Assembly: GCA_965207495.1 (NCBI GenBank)
Contig: OZ242287.1
Coordinates: 3,472,001-3,536,000 of the forward strand
Direction of reading: 5' to 3'
From: Bin5 sp965207495
Lineage (GTDB): Bacteria > Chloroflexota > Anaerolineae > Caldilineales > Caldilineaceae
DNA length: 64,000 bases
Shown here one piece after another: positions 43,358 through 51,300 of this stretch. Position 1 is the first letter of the stretch, and the number at the start of each line of letters is the position of its first letter. The notes under the pieces were generated by a model, which worked only from the letters and a program-made list of their open reading frames with translations, did no database searches and was not told where the DNA came from. Position numbers and translations under genes: made by a program.

Positions 43358-44485
43358 ATGCGTTGGGCGTTGATTCTAAGGAGTCTGGTCACTTTTGTTT
43401 TTGTCCTGCTGGGATGGGAACTGGGCAGGCAATTCACAGGTGTGGAGGCTCTTGAGAGTCTGACGCTCTCGTCAGCGCGCCTGATTATTCCTCTTTCAAT
43501 TGTCAGCGGAGTTGTTGGGCTTTTCGCCTCCCCGTGGCTGACGGTCAAACCGGCGAATGCGCTTCGGACCAGCTTGCGGCAGATACCCACGGTTCAGCTC
43601 ATGGCGGCGACCGCGGGTATGGCGATTGGGCTGGCCATCGCCGCGCTCCTGGCCTATCCTCTGTCACTCCTGCCCAATCCATTCGGTACCATTCTGCCCT
43701 TTGTAGGCGTCATCGTGATGGGCTACCTGGGGGTAACGATGATGGTGCTGCGCCATCGGGAGATCCTTAACTTTTTCGGCTTTCCCAACGAGAGCGAAGA
43801 TACCAGGGATTTGCCTAAGCTGCCTCTCTTTGCAAAGGGCGGCCGGCCCCAGCATTCGGACACGATGCTTTTGGATACCAGTGTAATCATTGACGGACGC
43901 ATCGCCGATGTGGCCGAGACGGGTTTTCTCTGGGCGATTCTCGCGGTTCCAAGATTCATACTCAATGAGCTTCAATACATTGCGGATTCGGCTGAGGTGT
44001 TGCGACGAAACCGCGGCAGGAGAGGACTTGAGATTCTTGACAGGCTGCAGAAGATTGAGGGAATGAGCATCGTTTTCCTGGACCAGGATCCCGCCGAAGC
44101 ACAGCAGGTGGATGAAAAGCTGGTCTTTCTGGCAAGGGAGATGAGCGCAGCCATCGTTACCAATGACTACAATTTGAACCGAGTGGCAAAACTGCAGGGC
44201 GTGCGCGTCCTGAACATTAACGAACTTGCCAACGCGGTCAAGTCGGTGGTACTTCCCGGGGAGGAGATGACGATTCAAGTGATTCAGGAAGGAAAGGAGA
44301 TGAATCAGGGGGTCGGCTATCTTGATGACGGGACTATGGTGGTGGTAGAGCAGGGAAGGCGCCATATGGGGTCGCGGCTCTCTGTGCGTGTCACGAAGGT
44401 GCTGCAGACGAATGCCGGGCGACTGATTTTTGCTGTTCCGGAGGAGGTACAGGAGCGCCGCAGGGCTTACGAGTCAGTTCGCTAA
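43358..44485 (+). CDS. PIN/TRAM-domain membrane protein (YacL-like)
   Basis: 375 residues: four N-terminal membrane segments (about 1-125), a PIN nuclease-like domain beginning MLLDTSVIIDGRIAD near residue 168 with further acidic residues (ELQYIADS, TNDYNLNRVA), and a C-terminal TRAM RNA-binding domain (QGVGYLDDGTMVVVEQGRRH). This is the architecture of B. subtilis YacL, whose role is unclear; the PIN fold suggests RNA cleavage at the membrane. AGGGGAG lies seven bases before ATG 43358. The position next to cysS and rlmB recalls the yacL-cysS region of Firmicutes. Confidence 0.92.
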   Translation: MRWALILRSLVTFVFVLLGWELGRQFTGVEALESLTLSSARLIIPLSIVSGVVGLFASPWLTVKPANALRTSLRQIPTVQLMAATAGMAIGLAIAALLAYPLSLLPNPFGTILPFVGVIVMGYLGVTMMVLRHREILNFFGFPNESEDTRDLPKLPLFAKGGRPQHSDTMLLDTSVIIDGRIADVAETGFLWAILAVPRFILNELQYIADSAEVLRRNRGRRGLEILDRLQKIEGMSIVFLDQDPAEAQQVDEKLVFLAREMSAAIVTNDYNLNRVAKLQGVRVLNINELANAVKSVVLPGEEMTIQVIQEGKEMNQGVGYLDDGTMVVVEQGRRHMGSRLSVRVTKVLQTNAGRLIFAVPEEVQERRRAYESVR

Positions 44486-44535
44486 TCGGGTGGGAATCTC
44501 CTTCAAAACCGGGTGAGCCAACGACAGGGACATTG

Positions 44536-45948
44536 ATGACGCTCAACATCTATAATACGCTGACTCGTAAGCGGGAACCGTTCGAAACATTGGAAGAGGG
44601 ACGCGTGCGCATGTACGTCTGCGGGCCGACGGTCTACGCTGACGCCCATATCGGCCACGCGATGAGCGCGATCGTCTTTGATATGATCCGCCGGTACCTG
44701 GAGTTCACCGGGCATGACGTAACGTACGTCACGAACTTCACCGATGTGGATGACAAGATCATCATTCGGGCGCAGGAGACCGGGCAGGATCCCTTTGAGT
44801 TGGCGCAGTTCTATACGGACAAGTATCTTACGCATCTGAGCGATCTGAACATCAAGCCGGCGGACACGTACCCGCGGGTGACGAGCGAGATTGCGAACAT
44901 TGTTCGAGCGATCGAGGACCTTGGCGAGGCCAACTACGCCTACGCTGTGGATGGAAGCGTCTATTTTCGGGTCGACAGGGATGATGATTACGGGAAGCTC
45001 AGCCGGCGCCGGCAGGAGGACGCCGTAGCCGGCACGCGTGTGGCCGGTGAAGAAGGCAAAGAAAACGAGGCGGATTTCGCCCTTTGGAAGGGAGCCAAGG
45101 AGGGTGAGCCTTCCTGGGAAAGCCCGTGGGGCCCCGGCCGGCCCGGATGGCACATCGAGTGTTCGGTCATGTGCTTGCATCATCTGGGAGAGCGGATCGA
45201 CATTCACGGCGGCGGCAACGACCTGATTTTTCCGCATCACGAAAACGAGATCGCACAGAGCGAGAGCCTTACCGGTAAGCCATTTGCCCGTTACTGGGTG
45301 CACAACGGGATGCTCCAGCTGTCAGGCGAGAAGATGAGTAAGTCGATTGGCAACCTCGTCACAATCGACAGTTTTCTTAGCCAGTATTCAGCCGACGCGT
45401 TGCGGATGCTGATCTTCTCCGGGCACTATCGCAAGCCGGTCTCCTATTCGGATGAGTCGATTGGCGCGGCGGTGCGAAGCACGGCCCGGCTGCGAGGAGG
45501 ACTGCGCCCGGCAACAGGGACTGTCGCGGTAGGCGATGAGGCCAACAACTTGCGGGAAGTGACAGAGTCAGCTCGCAGCGGTTTTTGCCAGGCAATGGAC
45601 GATGATTTCAATACAAGTGCGGCCCTGTCGAACCTGTTTGAGTTGGTGAGAGCCATCAATTCGGCCCGCGCCGCCGGAGTCTCCGGCCCGTTCTTTCAGG
45701 CCGCACAGGAAACACTGCGCGAGCTGGCGGGCGTTCTGGGCCTGTCGCTGACCGAAGCAGACGGCGCCGACGGTGACGTTCTTGCAGCCAAGCCATTCAT
45801 CGATCTGCTGGTCTCGGTACGCACGGCGCTGCGAGATGAGAAGCAGTGGACGGTGGCGGATATGGTACGTGAAGGTTTGGCGGCGCACTCCGTCCAGTTG
45901 GAGGACACTCCGGAGGGTACGACCTGGCGGATCGAGGACGCCCGGTGA
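44536..45948 (+). CDS. cysS: Cysteinyl-tRNA synthetase
   Basis: Class I synthetase that charges tRNA-Cys, 470 residues, the usual length. The HIGH motif is in CGPTVYADAHIGHAMS near residue 30, KMSKSIGN near residue 265, and zinc ligands include Cys28, Cys of WHIECSVMC and the GGGNDLIFPHHENE histidines. The C-terminal DALR-like helical domain is present. ATG 44536 follows AGGGA by five bases; a TTG one codon earlier is less likely. The stop overlaps the rlmB GTG start (GTGA). Confidence 0.97.
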   Translation: MTLNIYNTLTRKREPFETLEEGRVRMYVCGPTVYADAHIGHAMSAIVFDMIRRYLEFTGHDVTYVTNFTDVDDKIIIRAQETGQDPFELAQFYTDKYLTHLSDLNIKPADTYPRVTSEIANIVRAIEDLGEANYAYAVDGSVYFRVDRDDDYGKLSRRRQEDAVAGTRVAGEEGKENEADFALWKGAKEGEPSWESPWGPGRPGWHIECSVMCLHHLGERIDIHGGGNDLIFPHHENEIAQSESLTGKPFARYWVHNGMLQLSGEKMSKSIGNLVTIDSFLSQYSADALRMLIFSGHYRKPVSYSDESIGAAVRSTARLRGGLRPATGTVAVGDEANNLREVTESARSGFCQAMDDDFNTSAALSNLFELVRAINSARAAGVSGPFFQAAQETLRELAGVLGLSLTEADGADGDVLAAKPFIDLLVSVRTALRDEKQWTVADMVREGLAAHSVQLEDTPEGTTWRIEDAR

Positions 45949-46715
45949 GCGAACTGCTCGTGGGCCGGCACGCTGTTCTGGAGTCCTTGCGTGCCGGACG
46001 GCGGCATTATTACCGGTTGTGGTTGGAAGGCGACGGCCAAGCCGCGCCCAAAGGAACCCTCGCAGAGATCGTACACCTAGCCCAAAAGACCAAAATCCCT
46101 ACCCGGCACATCGAAGGCGGAATCTTCGACCGTATCCGGCGTGCGCAGTTGAATCCTCAGGGCGTTGCACTTGAAACGGGCCCCTTTCCCTACGCCGAGC
46201 TGGACGACATTCTTGACCTGACGCGGCGCAAGGCGGATCCGCTACTGCTGGTGCTGGACCATCTGGAGGATCCGCGCAATCTGGGCACGCTGTTTCGCAG
46301 CGGCGAGGCCTTCGGTGTGGACGGTGTGATACTGCCCGAGCGCCGGGCTGCAGGTATTACCCCTGCGGTCAGCAACGCCTCCTCCGGGGCGGTGGAGCAC
46401 ATTCCTGTCGCCCTGGTGGGTAACGTCAACCGCACGATTGACCTCCTCAAGAAACAGAATATCTGGACAGTCGGACTGGACTTGGGACAGGAGGCGATTT
46501 CGCTAACCGATGCGGACCTGAGCGGTCCGCTGGCCGTGGTGGTTGGCAACGAAGGCAAAGGGCTGAGCCGGCTGGCGCGGGAGAAGTGCGATTTTTGCGT
46601 TACGATCCCCATGGCTGGATCGGTAGACAGTCTGAACGCAGCGATCGCGGGTAGCATCGTGCTCTTCAATGCGTTTCAGGCGCGTGATCCCCAAGAAGCG
46701 ATCAAGAGCGATTGA
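45945..46715 (+). CDS. rlmB: 23S rRNA 2'-O-ribose methyltransferase, TrmH/RlmB family
   Basis: SPOUT-fold SAM methyltransferase of 256 residues. There is an N-terminal substrate-binding domain (LLVGRHAVLESLRAGRR), then motif 1 LDHLEDPRNLGTLFRSGEAF, motif 2 VVGNEGKGLSRLAREKCD, and motif 3 IPMAGSVDSLNAAIAGSIVL with the knot. RlmB methylates G2251 of E. coli 23S rRNA. The start is a GTG overlapping the cysS stop; cysS-rlmB adjacency is common in bacteria and supports the name. Confidence 0.94.
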   Translation: MSELLVGRHAVLESLRAGRRHYYRLWLEGDGQAAPKGTLAEIVHLAQKTKIPTRHIEGGIFDRIRRAQLNPQGVALETGPFPYAELDDILDLTRRKADPLLLVLDHLEDPRNLGTLFRSGEAFGVDGVILPERRAAGITPAVSNASSGAVEHIPVALVGNVNRTIDLLKKQNIWTVGLDLGQEAISLTDADLSGPLAVVVGNEGKGLSRLAREKCDFCVTIPMAGSVDSLNAAIAGSIVLFNAFQARDPQEAIKSD

Positions 46716-46811
46716 GTTGAAGGCAGCCTCAGACTGTTTGAAGGGGACTTATCGTAAAGTAACCTGATGGCAGATCGGCCGAACCCAGTCCGAGGGTCAG
46801 TCCTTCACTTT

Positions 46812-47156
46812 TCAGCTGCGAAGCCAATCCTTGGGCCGAGCGTCCGGAGCATCTCTATCCCTTCGGGGCCAGTTAACAGTTTGCTCTATTTTCAGAGCCA
46901 GGTCGAAGTCCTTCTGCGTAAGACCTCCGGCATCGTGTGTTGTCAGGTATATCTCGACCGAGCGATAGTTTAGGACCATCCTCGGATGGTGGTAAGCTGC
47001 TTCGGCCAAGAAGCCGATAGCACTGGTCGTCATCAGCGTCACTCGCCAGTTGGCCGTACTGAATCGTCTGTACAGTTGGTCCTCGCGCAGTTCCCACGCG
47101 GGCAGATTTTCCTCCAGCAACTCGCGAGCTTTCGCCACATCTATTCGTTGTTCCAT
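46812..47156 (-). CDS. Pterin-4a-carbinolamine dehydratase
   Basis: 114-residue member of the 4a-hydroxytetrahydrobiopterin dehydratase family. The catalytic region reads AEAAYHHPRMVLNYRSVEIY, with the two histidines expected to act on the carbinolamine, then LTTHDAGGLTQKDFDLA. The family recycles the pterin cofactor of aromatic amino acid hydroxylases and is sometimes tied to molybdopterin metabolism. No hydroxylase is nearby. AGGGGGAA precedes the ATG. It is convergent with rlmB and divergent from the cytochrome gene. Confidence 0.92.
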   Translation of the reverse strand: MEQRIDVAKARELLEENLPAWELREDQLYRRFSTANWRVTLMTTSAIGFLAEAAYHHPRMVLNYRSVEIYLTTHDAGGLTQKDFDLALKIEQTVNWPRRDRDAPDARPKDWLRS

Positions 47157-47391
47157 GGTTCCCCCTATGGTCGTTGCAGATTGTCGTCAGTTGACTACGC
47201 TTTTCGGACCGCCCCTAATTCGTCATGCGGCGTTGTTCGTCAAAGCCTCTAAGCTCAATCGTGAAATCTGTTTCAAGCGGATTGCGAATGCGGTAAAGAA
47301 CGGCTTCGTGTTATATAATAGCTGCTGAATTTCGAGACATACCTATTCGCAGTTGCGAATGAACTACTTCAGCTCTTGATGGAGATTGTGA

Positions 47392-47931
47392 ATGGTACGT
47401 CGTAAGTCTTATCTGCTTGCAATTGTCGGTTTTCTTCTGGCTCTCGTCGTGGTCAGCGCCTGTGCGCCGAATCCGCGGCTGCAGCTGATTTCGCCCAGCA
47501 TGGTTGTTTTGGCCGAGGGTGAGGCCTTTGTACCCCCCACGCCTACGCCGCGGCCGAGCATTGCCGGCCTGAGCGATGAGGAAGTATTGGCAGGGTTGCC
47601 GGATGAGGTGATTGCGCTGATTCCTGGTGATGTTGACAGGGGATTGGATTTGACGGTACCCCATAACTGCATTGGTTGCCATGTGACGGACAACAGCCTT
47701 ATCGACGTGGCTCCGACGTGGCTTGAGATTGCCGATACTGCGGTTGGGCGGGCGGCACAGCTCGGTCTTGCCGGGCCGGCATTCTATCTCTACACGAGCA
47801 TCACCGAACCAAACGACTATATCGTCGACGGCTATACTTCGGGCGTGATGCCTGAGACATACTCCGTGGACCTCAGCGATCAGGACATGGCCGACCTTTT
47901 GACCTACCTGCTTTCGCAGCGGGCCGAATAG
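47392..47931 (+). CDS. c-type cytochrome lipoprotein
   Basis: 179 residues. A lipoprotein signal ends at lipobox VSAC (Cys24), followed by a Pro/Thr linker. The haem motif is Cys93-Ile-Gly-Cys96-His97; Met near residue 153 (SGVMPETY) is the likely sixth ligand, and the C-terminal helix DQDMADLLTYLLSQ is typical of small class I cytochromes. It should be membrane-anchored and shuttle electrons outside the cell membrane. Maturation would use the Ccm system (ccmF at 29176). A TATAAT hexamer lies at 47314-47319 without a clear -35. A strong terminator follows. Confidence 0.88.
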   Translation: MVRRKSYLLAIVGFLLALVVVSACAPNPRLQLISPSMVVLAEGEAFVPPTPTPRPSIAGLSDEEVLAGLPDEVIALIPGDVDRGLDLTVPHNCIGCHVTDNSLIDVAPTWLEIADTAVGRAAQLGLAGPAFYLYTSITEPNDYIVDGYTSGVMPETYSVDLSDQDMADLLTYLLSQRAE

Positions 47932-47964
47932 GCACAGGTTTACTGAAACAGAATTTAAGTTAGG

Positions 47965-47996
47965 GAGCCGGACTTTTTTGAGAGTCCGGCTCTTTT
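47965..47996 (+). terminator. Rho-independent terminator after the cytochrome gene
   Basis: GAGCCGGACT (47965-47974) and AGTCCGGCTC (47983-47992) form a perfect 10-bp stem with an 8-base loop, followed by TTTT. Confidence 0.88.
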
Positions 47997-48007
47997 CGCG
48001 TCCAAAC

Positions 48008-48988
48008 CTAGCATTCGAGCGTGTTCTGACAGGAATAGGTGGAAAGTCGGGCGGCCAGGGACCGGATATCGTCGGGGGCGGTGCGGCAGCAGCCTCCAAT
48101 GAGGCGGGCACCGGCGGCTTTCCAAACGGGAGCAAGGTCTGTGAACCGACCTTGCTCGCTGCCGGCAATCCATGAATGGGAAGGACTGTCCCAGAGCTCG
48201 CCGCTATTGGGGTAGCAGACGAGAGGCTTGGCTGTTACCTTGCGGGCTCTGTTCAGCAGCTGCTGGGCGTAGCGGGGCGCGGTGCAGTTCAGGCCGACAG
48301 CGACGATGGTTGGCGACCTTTCGGCCAGCCCCACACAGGCGGCGAACGGCTCGCCGCTGCCCACGTTTTCGCCGTCGCGGCAACTGAAGCTCAGCCAGGC
48401 CGGCGTTTCCCGGTATTCGTCTAACAGCTCGACCAGGACTTCGCCTTCCTGGAAGCAGGGGATCGTTTCGCAAGCCAACAGGTCCGGTTCGGCTGCCAGC
48501 AGTGCCTCCAGTCGCGGGCGGTGCCACGCTTTCAGCTCCTGGTTGGAGATGTTGAAATCGCCGCGATACTCAGAGCCGTCGGCGAGGTAGGCACCATAGC
48601 TGCCGACCGACGCGGCGACCAGAGGGCGCTTTCGAGGCGCGTTTTCGGTGGGGTCATGCAGCTCCTCCCAGAACCGGTCGCGAGCCTGCTGTGCGATGTG
48701 TACGCTGCTCTGTAGCAGGACAGCGCTCTCCTTGCGACTGCGGCCGTTTCGTGCGAATCCCTCGAAGCTGGCCTGGTAGCTTGCGCTGATGGCGACGTCG
48801 GCGCCGGCCAGGTAGTAGTCAAGATGGAGCTGTCTGATCGATGCCGGATCTTCGATCAGAAGCCGTGCAGACCACAACTCGTCGTTGAGATCGGCACCTC
48901 TCCGCTCCAGTTCGGTCGCGAGGGCGCCATCGAGGATGACGACGCCCCGATCAGCAAGAAAAGGTTGCAGGGGGTCGTCTGCGGTCAT
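48008..48988 (-). CDS. Homocysteine S-methyltransferase family protein
   Basis: 326-residue zinc-dependent methyltransferase of the MmuM/Pfam S-methyl_trans family, making methionine from homocysteine and S-methylmethionine or a related donor. It has VVILDGALATELERRG at the start, GLNCTAPRYA near residue 232 (first zinc Cys) and LIGGCCRTAPDDI near residue 298 (Cys pair). Length is normal. It overlaps the aminopeptidase gene by four bases (ATGA), so the two are co-translated. Confidence 0.92.
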   Translation of the reverse strand: MTADDPLQPFLADRGVVILDGALATELERRGADLNDELWSARLLIEDPASIRQLHLDYYLAGADVAISASYQASFEGFARNGRSRKESAVLLQSSVHIAQQARDRFWEELHDPTENAPRKRPLVAASVGSYGAYLADGSEYRGDFNISNQELKAWHRPRLEALLAAEPDLLACETIPCFQEGEVLVELLDEYRETPAWLSFSCRDGENVGSGEPFAACVGLAERSPTIVAVGLNCTAPRYAQQLLNRARKVTAKPLVCYPNSGELWDSPSHSWIAGSEQGRFTDLAPVWKAAGARLIGGCCRTAPDDIRSLAARLSTYSCQNTLEC

Positions 48989-50283
48989 GCCAGAACGGCG
49001 GGCGTGTAGCGGCCCTCACGCATGATTGCAAGTTCGGATCCGTCGCTAAGGTGGCCCGTGACATCGAGCGTGGCGGTGCCGATCATCACGTCCTGGTGAA
49101 GATCGGAGTTGTTTACGCCGGCCTCCAGGAGCTCCTCCTCTGACAAGTCACCACCGCCTTCGAGCCCGATGGGATAAGCTTTGCCAAATGCGACATGGCA
49201 GGCGGCGTTTTCGTCGAAAAGGGTATTGTAGAAGGTGAGGCCGCTTTTGAAAATAGGGGATGACACGTCAACGAGGGCGACCTCGCCAAGATGGCGGGTG
49301 CCTTCGACATCGAAGAACTGTTCGTATGTTTCCTGGCCTTCGCCGGCGGAAAAGTCGACGACCAGGCCGTCTTCGAAACGGAAATAGGCATCGGCTACTT
49401 CGCGGCGGAATGGGAAGCTGGGGCGGGAGGTGCGCGTCCAGCCGTTTACCCGCAGGCGATGGGGGGTCGTGAACAGCTCTTCGGTGGGTATATTAGGGAG
49501 AAAGACAGGCGCAGTGGAGGCCCCGCTCTCCTGTTCTGCATCTGTACCCAGCCCACTGTTGCCGCCGGCCCAATTGGGCCGGTCGGTCAAGCCGATGGTG
49601 AGGTCGGTAGAGGGCTTGCCGTCAGGCGCGGGCGCGGGGTCGTAGAAGTGGAGGGCACGCACCTGTTTGGATTGCAGCGTTTCACGGGCCGCCGCCAGGT
49701 TGGAAAGATGTGTCTGCCAGGCCGCGAGCGGATCGTCGGCGTCCAAACGGATGATGCGGCGGATTTCCTCCCAGAAGCGGGGCAGAGCCTCCTCGGCGGG
49801 CATGCCAGGGAAGACCTTCTGCGCCCAAGCTGGTGTGGGCATGGCAGCCACGTTCCATTGCTGCTTCATCTCCATCATCGAGGCGCGCCAGGGCATTGTG
49901 GCACGGTACTCGGCCGTCTGCAGGATGCGCAGCTTGTTGGGGTCGAGTTGGGCGGGCAGACCGGGATCTTCTTCGCCGACCAGGCTGATGGCGGCCCACC
50001 TGTCCTCTTTACGTTCGAGGGCGATGTCTTCCACGTAGGCTGGGAGATGCTCGAGCTCATCAGGCGAGTTCTTGCGGACGCGAATGCTCTGCAGCCGCAT
50101 GTCGTTGTACTCAATTGCCACGAACTTCGCGCCGGCGTCATAGGCGGCCTCGGCCAGCTTGAGGGCGAATTCGCGGTGGATGGGTTCGGTGCGGATGTCA
50201 AGGGACTGGCCGGGCTGTAGATTCACCCCAAGCCGGATTAGGAGATGCGCGTACTGTTCGAGGTCCCTGTCAGAAAAAGGCAT
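48985..50283 (-). CDS. M29-family metal-dependent aminopeptidase
   Basis: 432-residue cytoplasmic exopeptidase of the thermophilic aminopeptidase (M29/AmpS/PepS) family. The N-terminal half is QYAHLLIRLGVNLQPGQSLDI. Metal ligands lie in the C-terminal half: Glu in NIPTEELFTTPHR (near 273), Glu in LGEVALVD (near 337), His in NAACHVAFGKAYP (near 364), and His/Asp in NNSDLHQDVMIG (near 395-400). Slightly longer than the usual 410. Paired with a homocysteine methyltransferase, so it may feed amino acids from imported peptides into metabolism (inference). Confidence 0.93.
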   Translation of the reverse strand: MPFSDRDLEQYAHLLIRLGVNLQPGQSLDIRTEPIHREFALKLAEAAYDAGAKFVAIEYNDMRLQSIRVRKNSPDELEHLPAYVEDIALERKEDRWAAISLVGEEDPGLPAQLDPNKLRILQTAEYRATMPWRASMMEMKQQWNVAAMPTPAWAQKVFPGMPAEEALPRFWEEIRRIIRLDADDPLAAWQTHLSNLAAARETLQSKQVRALHFYDPAPAPDGKPSTDLTIGLTDRPNWAGGNSGLGTDAEQESGASTAPVFLPNIPTEELFTTPHRLRVNGWTRTSRPSFPFRREVADAYFRFEDGLVVDFSAGEGQETYEQFFDVEGTRHLGEVALVDVSSPIFKSGLTFYNTLFDENAACHVAFGKAYPIGLEGGGDLSEEELLEAGVNNSDLHQDVMIGTATLDVTGHLSDGSELAIMREGRYTPAVLA

Positions 50284-50347
50284 TGGAAATCTCAGTCCTT
50301 TGCTAGGTAAGGGTACGGTGTTTGAAAGGAAATCGGCGGCCTAAAAT

Positions 50348-50376
50348 TTGACAACTGTGGGCCGCATACCTACAAT
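50348..50376 (+). promoter_or_regulatory. Sigma70-type promoter of tRNA-Lys
   Basis: TTGACA (50348-50353), 17 bases, TACAAT (50371-50376). The predicted start near 50383 is eight bases before the tRNA. Confidence 0.82.
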
Positions 50377-50390
50377 ATCCCTTGGCTGAC

Positions 50391-50463
50391 GGCCCACTAG
50401 CTCAACTGGCAGAGCAGCGGACTCTTAATCCGCGGGTTCGGGGTTCGAATCCCTGGTGGGTCA
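50391..50463 (+). tRNA. tRNA-Lys (anticodon CUU)
   Basis: Acceptor stem GGCCCAC (50391-50397) with GTGGGTC (50456-50462). The D arm has GCTC..GAGC. Anticodon stem GCGGA/TCCGC holds loop CTCTTAA, anticodon CTT. The T arm is CGGGG-TTCGAAT-CCCTG. The discriminator is A50463. CCA is not encoded. Confidence 0.95.
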
Positions 50464-50470
50464 CTGCAAA

Positions 50471-50503
50471 GCGGGAGAACTCTTGAGAGTCTCCCGCTTT
50501 TTT
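50471..50503 (+). terminator. Rho-independent terminator after tRNA-Lys
   Basis: GCGGGAGA-ACT and AGT-CTCCCGC form a stem with one bulged base, followed by TTTTTT. Confidence 0.88.
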
Positions 50504-50709
50504 GTTGGGCCGTCGGGCCGATTTGGGCGTCAGGGAGACCGGGTCTGAATCGGTCCATGTGCCCGTACCAGGGACCTGTGCAAGAAATCAGAAACCCGCT
50601 GCTCCGGAAAAACTTGGCAGCGGGCTCCACATTGCATTTTGTAAGGGAACTTTCGACACAGTCGCATCGCAGGTAGCGGCGCGGTCGGACAATCACTTCA
50701 CTCCTGTCG

Positions 50710-50871
50710 TTACCGTGTTTCCCGGTAGACGACATGCTTTCGCAGGACCGGATCGTACTTCTTAAGTTCCAGTCTTTTGTCGTTGTTGCGCCGGTTCTTG
50801 GTCGTCAGATAGAGATGATGGCTCTCGGTGCTGCGCATCTTCACCAGCTGACGGGGTCCTCTCTTGGCCAT
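50710..50871 (-). CDS. rpmG: 50S ribosomal protein L33
   Basis: 53 residues beginning MAKRGPRQLVKMRSTES, with TTKNRRNNDKRLELKKYDP, the classic L33 core. There are no CxxC zinc pairs, so this is the zinc-independent form. ATG 50871 has GGAGG five bases upstream, which sets the start; upstream frame extension is not coding. It is transcribed alone, with a predicted promoter at 51042-51070. Confidence 0.95.
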   Translation of the reverse strand: MAKRGPRQLVKMRSTESHHLYLTTKNRRNNDKRLELKKYDPVLRKHVVYRETR

Positions 50872-51041
50872 TTTCGCCTCCGAAACATTTCCTGAAGATG
50901 CGGTTTCCTTCGCTCTACTGGGCAAAGGAACTTCCGCAACTCAACTAACAACCTCACTTGCCCCAGTTGAAAGACAGATCGGGGCGGATGGGCAAAGGGC
51001 GGCACGTTGCACTCTTTCGAACTCAACTGTCGCCGTCCGAG

Positions 51042-51070
51042 ATTATAGACGTTCCGAGTCCAGAAAGCAA
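51042..51070 (-). promoter_or_regulatory. Predicted rpmG promoter
   Basis: On the minus strand: TTGCTT (51065-51070), 17 bases, TATAAT (51042-51047, perfect). The leader to rpmG would be about 165 bases. Confidence 0.6.
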
Positions 51071-51117
51071 ATTTCCACTGCCAGGGGAAGTTGGTGAGTC
51101 GTACTTCTGCTCTGGCG

Positions 51118-51145
51118 TTGCCACCTGACCGTTTTCCGCTACAAT
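51118..51145 (+). promoter_or_regulatory. Predicted promoter of the Gfo/Idh-hydroxyacid dehydrogenase operon
   Basis: TTGCCA (51118-51123, five of six), 16 bases, TACAAT (51140-51145, five of six). The predicted start near 51152 is three bases before a tandem repeat. Confidence 0.62.
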
Positions 51146-51154
51146 TGAGAACAG

Positions 51155-51197
51155 GTCAAATCGCGGGGAGAACAAGTCAGATCGCGGGGGAGAACAG
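51155..51197 (+). repeat. Tandem 21/22-base repeat at the transcription start
   Basis: The first unit is 51155-51175, the second 51176-51197; both have GTCA.ATCGCGGGG and end GAGAACA. They differ by one substitution, one extra G and the last base. The place just after the predicted start suggests an operator or leader element. Confidence 0.75.
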
Positions 51198-51300
51198 TTC
51201 ATATGGCGGGCAGTTTGCGTTATTGCAGTCCGGCCCATAGTGTATTGACCTGAGGGGCAAAGCCGATTCCCCGGGTTGGGAAGAAGATAGAGGAGCTACG

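Larger units (their letters stand above)
50872..51300. other. Divergent intergenic region between rpmG and the Gfo/Idh gene
   Basis: 429 bases with no supported gene. It holds a minus-strand promoter (51042-51070), a plus-strand promoter (51118-51145) and a tandem repeat (51155-51197). Confidence 0.6.

Noticed and set aside
51155..51197. Possible CRISPR remnant
   Set aside because: Only two head-to-tail units without a spacer; the position at a promoter suits a regulatory repeat.
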